Source of the DNA: Helopsaltes ochotensis
Lineage: Eukaryota > Chordata > Aves > Passeriformes > Locustellidae
Assembly (NCBI GenBank): GCA_013400155.1
Contig: VXBM01000041.1
Location: 2,217,131-2,281,130 of the forward strand
Reading direction: 5' to 3'
DNA: 64,000 nt
Position 1 is the first letter of the stretch. Each line of letters starts with the position of its first letter. A model generated the notes under the pieces. It did not search any database and was not told where the DNA came from. It was given only the letters and a program-made list of their open reading frames with translations. The position numbers and the translations under genes are program-made. This document shows, piece after piece, positions 13,310 to 25,241 of the stretch.

Positions 13310-16300
13310 GGCCCATTGTAATCTCTGTTCTTTATAAAATCCCTCTCCGAGCAGAGCAGGTTGTTTATTTGTGAAAGGTTATCCCTAGGAGCTTTTCAGT
13401 GTTTGAAAGAGAGGTGCTGTTTTTCATTTGCAGGGATAAGCATAGGCACATCGCATCTTGCTTACATGGATGTAAATGTGGCTGTGTCAAATGTGGCATT
13501 TGATGTGAATTTTTTTTTAATGTAGCCCAGAAATGCAGTTAGTCTGGGACTGGGTCTTTGTGTGCATATTTTTAATTGCCATAATTCTTCTGTACAGTGT
13601 GAGCCCTATCTTGCCATCTTGCTTTGGGCTGTTGGTTCAAAAAGATCATAAGGCGATTTGCAATGAAGGAATTAGTTGCTGTAAAGGAGTTATATTTACT
13701 GCCTGTTCTTAGACCTAGCCTTTCCAGAAAGCAGTTGACCCCTTTGAAAATTAAGTACATTTGGATGTCCTCTAGAGTCAGATAAGGAAACAGCAGTCTT
13801 GCTTTCAGAGATCAGGAAAAGGATATGTCGACTTGGCCACTGATTCAGTCAGAACATTTGATCAGTTTCTTCCAGCCCTGTCACTGCCTCATTTTTCTGC
13901 TCCCTATTTCTAGAGAGGGCAGCTGGAGTCAAGTCTCTGAGCTGTGGGATGGACTTCTGCAGAGCCCATCAGCTGATGTAGGTCCTCCCGCCCTGTTCCT
14001 TCAAAGCCACCATGGAGTCAATGATTGACCACTTACAGTAAAAGGAGATTATTCCAAATCATCCCACTCATTTTGCTTTAATTCTTTTTCTCACCTTATT
14101 CCCTATTACTTTACACTTTTGCTTTCCCACACCCTCTCTGTATTTCCCCCTCTCTCCCTTGTCTTGCTTGTTTACCTGAGTGCAGGTAACACTCAAGAAT
14201 AGAAAGTGTTAATTTTTTTTTAGACTTCACCCCATGGGATCATGAAATCTCAGAGTGAAGGGAAGAAGAGCTGTAATTGGAAAGGAATAATTTTTGGCGG
14301 AGTGGAGCTGCAAATGATGTAGCATTTCTTTACTAAATGTGTGGCTTTTTTGGCAGTATCGTATTTACTAAATTGCCTTAGGAACACTGCAGCTATACTG
14401 TGTTTGCTTCTGGCCTTTCATATTGTCCTCCTTTTTGCCCTCTAGGAGGGATTTAGGTGGCTGGAAATTTAAGGACAGATATTGGTGGACTTCACAATTC
14501 TGGCTTAGTCCATGAAGAATTCAGTAGCTCTCTGCAGGAGGCTCTATGAGTACTTTGTCTTTCCAGACCCCTCACCTGCAAACTATCATCACATGGTCAG
14601 CAGCATTGGAACCAGATTTCATCTACTAGGATTTCTGGTGTCTTTGATCTTGGCTGGATTTTTTTCTCTGTAGTTGCATTGTAGTAGTTGCAAGTGTAGT
14701 TGCATTGCCCATCTCTTTTCTGATGATCAGTGGACTTCAATAAACAAAACACTGGAGGCCATTCTATACACACCACAGGGAGCTACAGAGAACACTAATT
14801 CTTTTAAAATGCTGTCCCTTATTAGGTGCCCTCTTCTTCCCTAGAGCACAGGTCTGCCTCTCTGAACAGTGGTGGTATGGAAATTGCTTGCTCCAAAAGC
14901 TTGGCATTTTTTGTAAATCCTCTGGTCTTATCCCTGAACATAAGCCAAACTCACCCAATAGTGAAGTCATTCTCTACGCTTCCAGAGCAGGGAGAAACAC
15001 AAAATATGTGTTCATTAGTGCTGGCAAGTGTTAAGATTTGGTTGTGGGTGGTAGAAGGAAGAGGGGGCTTAGTCCTTTTTCCTTGATTTCTTCTAGAAGA
15101 TGGTAGAAGGCAAAGGAAGTTCAAAGAAGAGGAACAATTTTGAATAGTCAGCAATTTGAAGAAGAGGTTTTTTTTCCTTTTTAATACATTGACATAGCAG
15201 CAAGGGTGTTTTAATGTCATCCCAAAAAATTTTTGATAGTAATGCATATGCTCTCTAGGGGAAGCCAGAATCCATAGCATCTGTTGGAGCAGAACTTTGG
15301 TCAGGGTCAAAGGACAGTCCTGTAGACTCTGTGGAGGGTATGCTAGTAAGGACAGACAGAAAACCATATATTATTACTCATGGAAACCTATAAAGAAAGA
15401 ATGAGCTGTTTCAGAGAGGAATCGGTGTCAAATTGAGCTCTTTAAATTAAGGGCTAGAGCTGTAAAAACAAAAAAGAAAGGAGTATGAGATTTTCTATTT
15501 TTCTAAAGGTAAGATAACATGGCCTACTGCTAGCAGCCTGGAAGAGATCCTCCAGATAATAAGCATTAAAAAGAAAAAGGAATTGGGAGGTGAGGCAGGT
15601 TTAAATAACTTTACAGAAGGTGGCACAGTGTTCTGTAGGGTGGTGTAATCAATGCCTGAAGGAAGAATAAATATTTGAGGCTAGCAATGGTTGTGAGTCA
15701 TAGTAGATGTTTCTTTCTTCCTTATTTTTGTGTTTTTACCATGGGAAAGAATGCTTGCTCTAAGCAGACATGTAAATCAGTTGGAGAAAACAGTAATACT
15801 AACAGTAGAAAGAAATGAAACCACAAAACACGCAGCTCACAGAAGTTTTATGAGGATGGAGGGAGACTTAAGCTTAGGTGCTTAAGCAGCTTTCCTTGAT
15901 TAATAATGTTTAAAAATTGTGATTTCCCTATTCCCTTTCAGTTTTATTTGTTCTTCTTTTGCGCTAACACATTTCCCCGCCTCCTCTTTTCCTCTGGCTG
16001 AAGGTGGTACACAGATGAGGAGATTCAGATGATGGCAAATCGATATAGCTCAACGGTCAGTTTGTTGGGGGTGCTTTTAATCCGTGAATAAGATACTGTT
16101 TCTTATCACTTTTTAATCTCATGTTTCATAGGATGATTTTCTATTTGCTTTCTATATTAAGGGCTAGGTTTTGATAAACTCATTGTCACCCCGTGCAGCC
16201 CTGGTAGTTCCTGGGTGAGTAAGGTTGTATTCACAGTGGTGTCATCTTACACCACACCGCAGAAATTGATTCCTGGGTTTCATGGGAAAATAATCGACCC

Positions 16301-16320
16301 AGGATTAAGCATAAAAAACC

Positions 16321-16455
16321 TGAACCTTCACCCCCCCTAACAAAAAACTACAAAAAAACCCCTCCCAAACAAACAAAAAAACTTCAACAAAACCCCACAA
16401 AAACTCCGCAACCAGCAAACACCAAAACCCACACAAACAAACCAAACCAAAACTA
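16321..16455. repeat. A/C-rich low-complexity tract
   Basis: About 130 bp are almost free of G and T on this strand, mixing AAAC, CAAA and CCC units (AACAAACAAAAAAACTTC, CACACAAACAAACC). No fixed period is kept. It sits inside the largest EEPD1 intron. Confidence 0.85.
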
Positions 16456-19400
16456 TTAAAAGATGTTCACGGGAAGCCATTGACTCCTGGTTGCCCAGTA
16501 CTGGATATCCAGTCCAAATGAACATGTAGTTCAGGTCTCCAGACAACTGCTGCATGGATGTTCATGATTTTCATGATTCTGTGATTTTAGCACAACTACT
16601 CAGTTGAGCTGGGAACTATTTGATGACAACACAGTGCAAGTACTTGGACTCAAATACTCAGCTTTAGTAAAACCAGCTTGATAAAAAAGATATTCTCACA
16701 GTCACCAGGGCTTCTTTTTATTCCTTTTTGTACCATGTTAGTCACCTTGACATGCCATTATAGCTGTTCATGATTATAGTGCCTGCTTATGAAGTATAAA
16801 AAACTGCCTTGAGCAGACTTCAAGAATAAATTTGTGACCATCTTTGGTGACCTACTGAGCCTTAATTTATGAATTGTGTTTAAAATAAAAAAAAAGTCTT
16901 TAGGACTATGACAAGAAGTAGTCAGGAAACGTCTTCTGCCAAATGAGTCTATCCCACGAAGTACAAGGAAAAAGCTCAGCTTGTGAATGGAAACATGAAA
17001 AATTAAGAACCCACAAATTTTCTACATGGAGGCCTAGTAGATATAGTTGTCCTCTTCCACAGGGAAAGGGCAGCATAGATTTCCACCAAGCATTTATGCA
17101 GACACCTTCCTATTAATTTGTAAACTGGATGAAAGATAGTGAATATTCAATTTTGACAACAGGCAAGACATCCCATAATTCTTCACTAGTACCCCCAGCA
17201 CTAAAAATGTGTTAGTAGAGTTATTGTATTGCCTCCTTCACTTGTTTTGCTGCTCTGCGCCAAAGGTTCTTCCTTTTAAAGATCTATAAAAAGACACTGT
17301 TTATATAAATAATCACCTTTGTTTAGGATGAAGGTAGGAGAACAGGCCAGTGAATGATCTGCATTGTTGTCCTGGGAACACAGTGTTTAAAGGTGAGCAA
17401 AGAACTGGGTTTATGGGCAACAATCTGGTTTTTTAATCATATAGTCAAAGATTATGACAGTAATTTCCTCTTAGATATATTAGAAAATTAAGCATTAGAG
17501 TGGCTGTGGTGAGCTATGATTCATCTGGGAGGGCAGTGTAGAAACTCACTGCTGAGTTTTTCCAAAATAAGTACTCAAAAGGGAAAGCAAGTCACTTGGG
17601 AGTGCAAACTTAGGCTCCTGCCACTCCCCAATGGATCCTATAAAGCCTGACTTACAAAAAAAAAAAAAAAGGTGATCTAATTCCAACAAGTTCGTATATG
17701 GAAACAAACCATCACACACTTTTGATAATTGAGATAATGTTAAGCTTATCAGCATAATTATTTCCGGCACATTCCTGAAGTACAATGGGTGAGTAACACA
17801 GCAGCGGCAGGAGAGGGGTGCGTTTCCAGCTGGATCCACATCCATGGGCTGGCTCAAAAGAGAGTCAAGCTCATGAAGGGGCTCTGATGTGGGAAACAAT
17901 GCCTTCAGTTTGAAAAACCTTCCAATCCTGCCAAGCATCATTTAGCTGCTGCCTAACCTTGGGGTGCCTTAAATGATGGTATCCTCTGACACTTTGCTGA
18001 GCGGTGCCTCTCTCCAGACATGGAGTTACCCACCTTTGAAGCAGCCAGAGGGACCTGGACCATTTAGTTTCTAGTCTATGTACAGTTCGGCCTGAAAAAT
18101 GACCCTTGCTCATCCTGTCTCCTCCGAGAAGCTCAGTCCTGAAGGTTTCCTTTCTTAAAAGTATAAAGCTTAGAAGTGGGTTTTGCAGCAAAGCTGGGAA
18201 TTCAGGTCACCACAAGGTTAATGGGGGTGAGGCTGCAGTATGGTAAGTGTTTGCTCTGTGGTCCATAGCATAGTGCATGGAGCTGTCATTCCAGACCTGA
18301 GTGAGAATCTGATGTTCAGAGGAGAGAAATCCTTCCTCTGAATTACTGGTGTGCTCTTTAAGAAGCAGAAGCAGCACATTTTCCAGGAAAAAAATGAGTC
18401 CTTCTTGGAAAAAGAGGAAAAAGCCATAGGTGCCTTCAAATGGACCAAGCTTTGGGATCCCAATTTGCTCATTATCCCAACAAATGAGCTTTGTATGCCC
18501 ATAGCACACAAAAGTATGTAGAGGTGGTGACTGTGCATATGGGTCCTGTATTATTTCTGAAGAAAGACAAAGGGTGAATATTTGGCTGCGCTGACGGGCT
18601 CTGCCTTGATTTTACCTCTTGCAATGAGTGTATAGAGCTTTTTGAAGGGTGAATTAGGTAATGTTTGTGAAGAATGTGGAGAGTTGCAAGAATTCATTTG
18701 GTCGTGAATCTGGGTGTTTTGATTCAGTTCTAGGGACAACAAACCAGTACAGAAAGGATGGGAAGGTATTGCCCCAGGTCTCAGTGACCTAGTACAAATA
18801 GGACACATTGGCATGGCCAAAGGGGCAGATAAGTTTTCCAGGTGTGATTGCTTTTTTTTTTTTTCTTCTTGGTCCTAGAATTTTTCTCCCAAACTTTTAA
18901 GTTTTTTGAAATTATTTCCTCAGCTTTAACATCATTGTAGAATTTTGTACAATATGGGGAAAGAGAAAAATTTTCCCATCACAAATTTATACATTTGGTC
19001 AAGACTGAAACTGATTCCCTGAAGGGGGTTGTTCTCCTTTGAAAACACTCCTAATTACCTGCCTATCAGACCCCCATCTGCCTTTGTGTATTATCAATAC
19101 ATGAGCAACATAAGCAGCAACGATTACACAGTCTTTAGTGAAGTCTTCCTGGAAGGGACTATTTGAATGGACATGTGAAAAATGTTTTAACTTAACATAA
19201 GGTCACTCCAGTTTTCCCACATGCTACTTATGTGGAACAGAGCCGGTGAGTGCATCCCACATGGCAGGGGATGCATCTTGTTCTCATGTGTGTATTTTTT
19301 GACTGTGTTGCAAACAGGAAAGGGATATGCTTGATAGAAAGGCAAACAAGCAATGAAGGCCTGAGACAACATTCTTGTCAGTGGGAAATGGGATCCAGTG

Positions 19401-21597
19401 ATGAGTCTCAGTTTCAGGCTTTAATCATAATAAGGCTTCCTTCCGTGCTGTTACATTTGGTTATAGGAGAATCCAGATGTCACTGAAACACCTGATGCTC
19501 CTCTGTGTCCCCTTCCTGAGCTGCTCCAGCCTGTGGGAAGTGCATTCAGTGTTACCCAGCTGCAGAAGTGTGCTGAGCATCCTGGCCCCAGTGTGTCTTT
19601 GATCTCCTCTTGACTTGCCTTGCACTGTCACGTGCACCCGCACCAGGACAACAGTCCTGAAGCCTCTGACCTTTCCCTACCTCTACCTCAATAGTCAGTA
19701 CAATAAAATACAGCACCCACAAGTCTCTTTACCTCCCCAACTCTGCTTTTCCTCCTCACAAACCTGATCTAACAAAACACTGATCTTCTAAAAGTCAAAT
19801 CAGAAAGTTTTGCTTGAAAATCAAAGCTGGTTTCAAGTTCTTGGAAATATTTGTCACATTTCTGCTCCTGGCATTCTGGGTCAGGCTTCATTGGGGTGAG
19901 CCAATTGTAGCTGTGTCCTGTGGTAGATTGGATTAGGATTACAGGTGTTCAAGTCTGCTTTTTCAATTAGAAATAAAAATACAGTCCAGTTGGATGACTA
20001 AAGAAAAGATAATGTGCATTTAATTTTTAATTTATACAGTACATAAGGATAGAGCAGGGAATTCGAGTATGTATTAAAGGATGGATTAAAAATGAGCATT
20101 GCCAGATGGTCTCATGAAGCCACTGCCAATTTTGTTGTATCTTCTATCAGAAATATATTAGATCATATTTCAGGATGGGATTTTTATTGGGGAGCGTTGT
20201 GGGCCTTCTCCTCAAGTGCCACTGCTCAGTTTATGAGGTCTATCTTAGAGCTCTTCTGTTTACCCTTCCTGGGTGCACTAAGTCCATCATACTGGGACAT
20301 GCTTTGTAGCACAAAACAGCACTTATCTCAAACTCCAAGTGTCTTTCCCCATGGAAAGACAAATATTTGCTAATAGGATACCTCCACAAAGCTGAGATGA
20401 TAAAAGAGTTGATAGAAGTTTCTTGCTTATCTCTGGTACTCATTAACGCTGCTCCCTCTAGTGCTTATTAAAAGAAAAGTAACCGTGCACATGCGGCATC
20501 TAGAAAGGGAAAATTTATTCTGTCATTCTCATCTCTCTTCTCCCTTAAGAGGAACCAAAATCGCATTTTCTTTGATGAAGCAAATAGTTCTTTACCTTAA
20601 CTGCAGTACCCTTTTGGCCTGACTGCTTCTGTAGTAGTTAACCAAAATGGATACTTAATTGTTTTGAGTGCCTTTCTGAAGCTCAGGTGGTGATTACTCC
20701 CATTTTCTTCTCACAGCCTCTGCTCTGACTCCAGGTCTGAAAGAAAGGTATCCTCCAAAGACCAATCCCTGGCTAATAAGGAATGTGTAATTTATTAAAC
20801 CTTAAGGCATTGCTTTCCTGGGTCACATTTAGTTTCCTTGGGGTTTAGGAGTATCCCATCTTCTTTTTGAGCAAAAGATGCCACCACAAGAGAGATCACT
20901 GGCTTCAGGATGGTCCCCAGAGCTGGCATTACAGGAGTAACACTTGGCAGGCCAAGATGTTCAGCATGGAGTGGTGTCATCATCTGGGAAGGATGACCCT
21001 GCTGCACAAACAGGGCTGCCTGCACCAATAGCACCCCAGAACAAAACACAGAGTAACCAGAGCATCCTGACGAAGAGGTGGTGGGAGCTGCTTGTGTGCA
21101 GAATTCCAGAGCGCTGGCTGGCAGCTCTGCCAATGGGTGGAGTTACTTCACTGGAAGAGACTGAACTTTATGCACAAACTAGATGTTCTTGCAGTGCTTG
21201 GAGTGCCCTGGGGAGGCAGGTAGGTGTGTTAGGAAGACTGTAACTGCCTTATGGTCTTCAGCATGTGCCAGCCCAGCATACTTTGCTTTCCCTCCTCCAA
21301 AATCAGTCCAAGATCCCTTGCCTTCGCGTCTCCAGTCACTCCTCAAATGTGCATTTCTCCAGCTTCCTCCAGCTGCCAGCTGTTCTTTTCCTATATCAGC
21401 CATAAGTACCTGTCTCTGCTCCTGGACAGGCAGGGAGGGATGGGTGCCAGTTCTTTATCAGGGTGGACAAAGAGCAATTGCATCTTTGGATCCTCCCTTC
21501 TTGGGAAAATGACGTGTTGCTGATCAGCAAATGAAACGGGGCTTGTCCCAGTTCCTGGGGTAGTGGCTCTTATTGGTGCCTTGTGTGCCAGATGGGG

Positions 21598-21700
21598 GCA
21601 ATCCTAGAATTGTGGACATATTTTTGGTTGGAGAAGACCTTTAAGATCATTGAATCCAATGGGCAGGTGTTTACCTGACACAAGGAGGTCGACCACTCAA
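21598..21700 (-). mobile_element. CR1 LINE 3' tail fragment, reverse orientation
   Basis: Read on the + strand, the sequence CCTAGAATTGTGG, TTTTGGTTGGAGAAGACC, TTTAAGATCATTGAATCCAA is the reverse complement of the CR1 terminus (CTAGATGATCTTTAAAGGTC, CCAACCCAAACC, ATTCTATGATTC). The copy is diverged and its 5' limit is uncertain. It lies in the large EEPD1 intron, antisense to the gene. Confidence 0.75.
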
Positions 21701-23706
21701 AAGCACAGGCTTCTCTTTGTTTAGAGTATGCCTTGGAGCCTGGTGCTGCAGTTCCTGCTCCCTGGCAGCACTGCCTATCCCACAAAAACCAGCACCCAGC
21801 TGGAAGAGACACCACAGGGCATCTGTGTAAATAAGCCCTGGTGCTGTTGGTCTCAGTGTGTGTGTCAGCTTTGACTCAGTATGTGTAGGTTATAACCAAG
21901 AAGCTGATTGAATTTCAGGAAACTTCCAGCCTGAAAGGCTCTAGAGAAAAACAAAACTAGAACTTTTTTTCCTTAGGAGGATTTTTTTTTTTTTGTGGGA
22001 AAAAAAACCTAGTTGTTTTGATTGACTGAGATTTTAATTTTTGTTTACCACTTGAAAAATTGCCTCTCAAAGGGGTTGGCATAGCTCTAGCTTAGCTTTG
22101 TAAAAGAGGAAAGGCCTTTTTTTTCATTCCCAATGTAGCCTGGGAGCTTGTCTGTATATTTTTTGCTGCACGAGGGAAAACACAATGTTGGTTGACATTG
22201 GGTTTTGTGGGCAGAACAACATGATTTGAAAAATGCCATTCTCACTTCAGCTAAAAAACATGACCTCAGCAAGTGTGCTGTCACAGCTTCAAAATATGTG
22301 TGCCTATAAGCCTTGGAAAATGAGTACAGATTGAAATCAGCTGCTGTAGGCCAAGTTCTCCATGGCTGCCGCCATACCCAGAATGGGCTTTTTTTTCTTA
22401 ACATACCATGTAATCTTATTTGTCATCTTTTTGTTTGCATGAATTCAAATCAAGGCCCTAAAAATCAATTTGAAGGAAACAAACTATTCAAATTAGTAGA
22501 CTAGAGATGCTCTTTTAAATGAAGCGATGGTTTCTGTAGGATTTATTCAGTCTTGTCATATGCTTTGTGCTGGCTGGACTTTCTAGGCAGCTGCAACCTA
22601 GAGATAAGTCTTTTGTCAGGTTAGTTGAAATCCTAACTTCAACAGTATTTTTGTTTTTCTGATTTAAGTTATTTAAGTGTTAGCAAACTCAATGACCAAA
22701 TCCACTGTTTGAAGACATCAGAATGGCATCAGGAGTGAGAAATTATTGCTGCTGTGATTTGTTGTATTAGCTGGGGTAGCACCTGGTGATCAGCTGAGAG
22801 CAAAGCTGTGTTCCCAGGCTGTGCAAACACCCTACCTTGCCTCCGAGTTCCATAAATCAGCCCAGCCCCAGCCCTGCCTGAAGGTACATAATGGGCAACA
22901 ACGTGGTATGCTAATGTGGCATCTTGAATGAGAAGCCCCAGCCAACCTCTGCACGTCAGAAAACTGTTTTAGAAGCTCTGCCAAGCATTTTTGCTTCGGG
23001 TGTGCTACCAAAATGACTCTTGGTCTTCTGAGGCAAATAAGAGTGCACCCTGGGTTGGGTGTATCTGAGAATCAATGCTTACAGCTTCAGCCTGCAGGAT
23101 GGTGAACTTGCAGACAAGGGAGTCAGTGGAAGATCAGGATTTGATTTTAGTTTCTGAATCAAAAGATAAACATGAAAATAATTATCCCATCATTTTACTG
23201 ATATCTGTGTAGGAAAGAAATACATCTGTGCAGCTCTGTAGCTCTTCAAACTGTGTTAGGCATGTCCCATTGCAAAGAGTCACTGTGCACGTGAGGTTAT
23301 TGTTTGCCTTGCAAAGCCTTTGTTGAATTGCTGCTTGATCTGGAGGGGTGTTGTGGACCCAAGATTTTGCCTGAGGATCCTTCTTTACTCTGAAAGCCTC
23401 GGCATTTCAACCCAGTTTAACCAGTATCAGAACAAGACTATGTATGGTGGAAGTCCCTCTGTTGCTTTTTCACAGGGATGACTTTTTCCTTGCCCCTTTC
23501 CCCACAACCAGAACCTCTGCTACAACCAGGGCATCTAACTTCTGCCTGTCCCTGCCAGTTTCCAGCCAGAGTCTGCCTGGAGCCAATATCAGCCTTGCAA
23601 AGGACTCTAGCTCCTGTTGAGCCTGGTCTTGAAACCCCTGACCAGAAGTATTCCATATTGTCCACACCAAGATATTTCAGATCCTGGATTTTCCAGGGTG
23701 GTTTTT

Positions 23707-23740
23707 AATTATTTATTTATTTACTTACTTACTTTTATTT
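23707..23740. repeat. (ATTT)n / (ACTT)n microsatellite
   Basis: The tract runs from ATTATTTATTTATTT into ACTTACTTACTT, a compound tetranucleotide microsatellite about 780 bp before EEPD1 exon B. Confidence 0.85.
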
Positions 23741-24490
23741 CAGTGTTAGATGTTACACAGGAAAACTCAGGAGTTCTCCACAGTGTCCACAGTTCTGGTA
23801 TCTCTGATCTGCTGGGCATTAGGCTGCAGCCTCTCCACCTCTGACCACGTGCTTGGACATGTAATGGTGTCCGAGTGCTGTGGCTGTTCAGCACTGACCA
23901 GGAAGACGAGCGCCTCATGAGAACAATGTGCTAGAGCTGCGTGCAAGTGCGCAGCTGCTTCCTTCATGCACGGAGGAAATCAAGCACGTGTCCCTGGCGT
24001 AAAGTCAGAGGAGCCTTAACCCCAAAACTCCAGCTCTTGAGCCTGGCCTACACCCATCCTCTCGTGTCGTGCCAATGGCTGTGCTGTTGGAGTTGCTATG
24101 AGGGCCTCCTGTCCCCAGGAGGATTCTGTTTGTGAAGCTCCAGGCGGGGGTGGGATATGGTGCAGCCAGCGTCTTCGGAGACAGCACAGAGGAAACCCCT
24201 TTCCAATCAATCAAGTAGCTCTGGAGGAAAAGAAAATAGTTTGAGGGATAAATGTTCTACTTGCAGAATTTGCACTGAGTTATTTTAGTTTTTATTTGTC
24301 TCCAAGTCAGGGGTGAGTCAGCCTGGGATGTGGCTCAGACCACCTCCTTTGCAAGCCTTCAGGGAAAGCAGAGAGCACAGCCTGTGCTCTGCTGTGCCTC
24401 TTACCAGTGCTTTACTACACACTTTATTTTGCAGGTTTTTTAAAACCCTCCAAGCTGATGTTATTTTTTTCCCCTTTCCTCTCTCTCTAG

Positions 24491-24601
24491 TTTTGTATGG
24501 AGCTGAACCAGCCGACGCTGCCAAACATCCGCAAGTGGAAGGGCCCTAGAGGATGTTGGAAGGGTGTTGTTTCCGAAAAACCCTCAGGCCAGCTACACAA
24601 G
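24491..24601 (+). CDS. EEPD1: EEPD1 internal exon B
   Basis: This exon has 111 bp, or 37 whole codons, with an acceptor CTCTCTCTAG and a donor CACAAG/GTACAT. It starts in phase 0, so it joins the previous exon cleanly. The product contains FCMELNQPTLPNIRKWKG followed by PRGCWKGVVSEKPSGQLHK. It matches the stretch after the QE motif in EEPD1 as I recall the mammalian protein (LNQPTLPNIRKWKGPRGCWK). This segment forms the strand and loop between the metal-binding Glu and the next beta strand of the EEP fold. It is separated from exon A by a 16.3-kb intron. A cytosine-rich tract begins 38 bases after the donor and is listed separately. No frameshift or stop is present. Confidence 0.97.
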
Positions 24602-24638
24602 GTACATTAATCCCTAAGTCTGAACTTTGGCTTTGCTT

Positions 24639-24660
24639 CCCCCCCACTCCCGCCCCCCGC
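24639..24660. promoter_or_regulatory. C-rich tract / possible G-quadruplex on the - strand after the exon B donor
   Basis: Runs of seven, three and six cytosines are separated by ACT and G. Read on the - strand they fit four G-tracts of at least three with loops of 1-3, a predicted G-quadruplex. The tract begins 38 bases after the splice donor at 24602. In the EEPD1 pre-mRNA it would be a poly-C element of the type bound by PCBP/hnRNP proteins. Function is inference only. Confidence 0.5.
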
Positions 24661-25214
24661 TCTAACCAAGGACATATTCTGAATGTTTAAGGCAACATTT
24701 CTTGCAAATCCATTTTGGCAAGGTTTGCGTTTCTTGTTTTTTAAGCTGACTATTCCTATAGCTTTTAATTTGACTACTTTTAATTTATGTTTTGGAAGAA
24801 TTATGGCACACTTGTAAGGAGGAAGATGTGGGTGTGTATTTGGTGTGCAGGTATTTGGGGGAGATGGATAAAAGCAGTACAGATATATAGATGAAAAGCC
24901 ACGCATTTGGACAAGATAAGACTCCTGAGTTTTCCCCCTGGCAGGCTGCAGTACTTTTGCTTTTTTTGTGCAAGTCACCTGAGCTTGCTCCCTGGTGTTG
25001 CACTGACTGGTATTTGGAAGGGCTTCCCATTTTCCTGGTTTGCGAGTGAAGAGCCTGCAGAGGAGCCCTGCAGCCTGCCATCCTCACCTGGAAGAGTTTA
25101 CCTGGTGTGCTGCCCAGAGTCCTTGGCACAGGTGTTTAAAATGCTGTGGACTCCATTTGAAATCTGCACTGTGCTGCACTGTGCTTTTCCCTGCTTATTC
25201 CCTTCTGCTCTGGG

Positions 25215-25241
25215 AATATATATATATATATAAAAAAAATA
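25215..25241. repeat. (AT)n microsatellite followed by A8
   Basis: A run of AT dinucleotides passes into eight A. It is a simple repeat in an EEPD1 intron. Confidence 0.9.

Larger units (their letters stand above)
8206..24490 (+). other. EEPD1: EEPD1 intron between exons A and B (16.3 kb)
   Basis: This is the largest complete intron in the window. It contains a CR1 3' tail at 8490-8703 (+), a second CR1 tail at about 21598-21700 (-), an A/C-rich low-complexity tract at 16321-16455, a (TTTA)/(CTTA) tract at 23707-23740, and a candidate regulatory cluster at 13195-13309. No exon of another gene was recognised on either strand. Scattered frames of 60-115 codons look like chance. Confidence 0.85.

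Noticed and set aside
15980..16060. Possible small exon around CTGAAGGTGGTACACAGATG
   Set aside because: It has an AG before and a GT after, but EEPD1 frame runs directly from 8205 to 24491 with no residues missing, and the peptide is not recognisable.
19490..19680. Possible LTR-like GC-richer block
   Set aside because: No paired LTR, primer-binding site, polypurine tract or retroviral frame was found near it.
20795..21523. Cluster of overlapping frames of 90-112 codons on both strands
   Set aside because: Several mutually exclusive frames, no recognisable domain and no splice-site pattern; best explained by locally higher GC.
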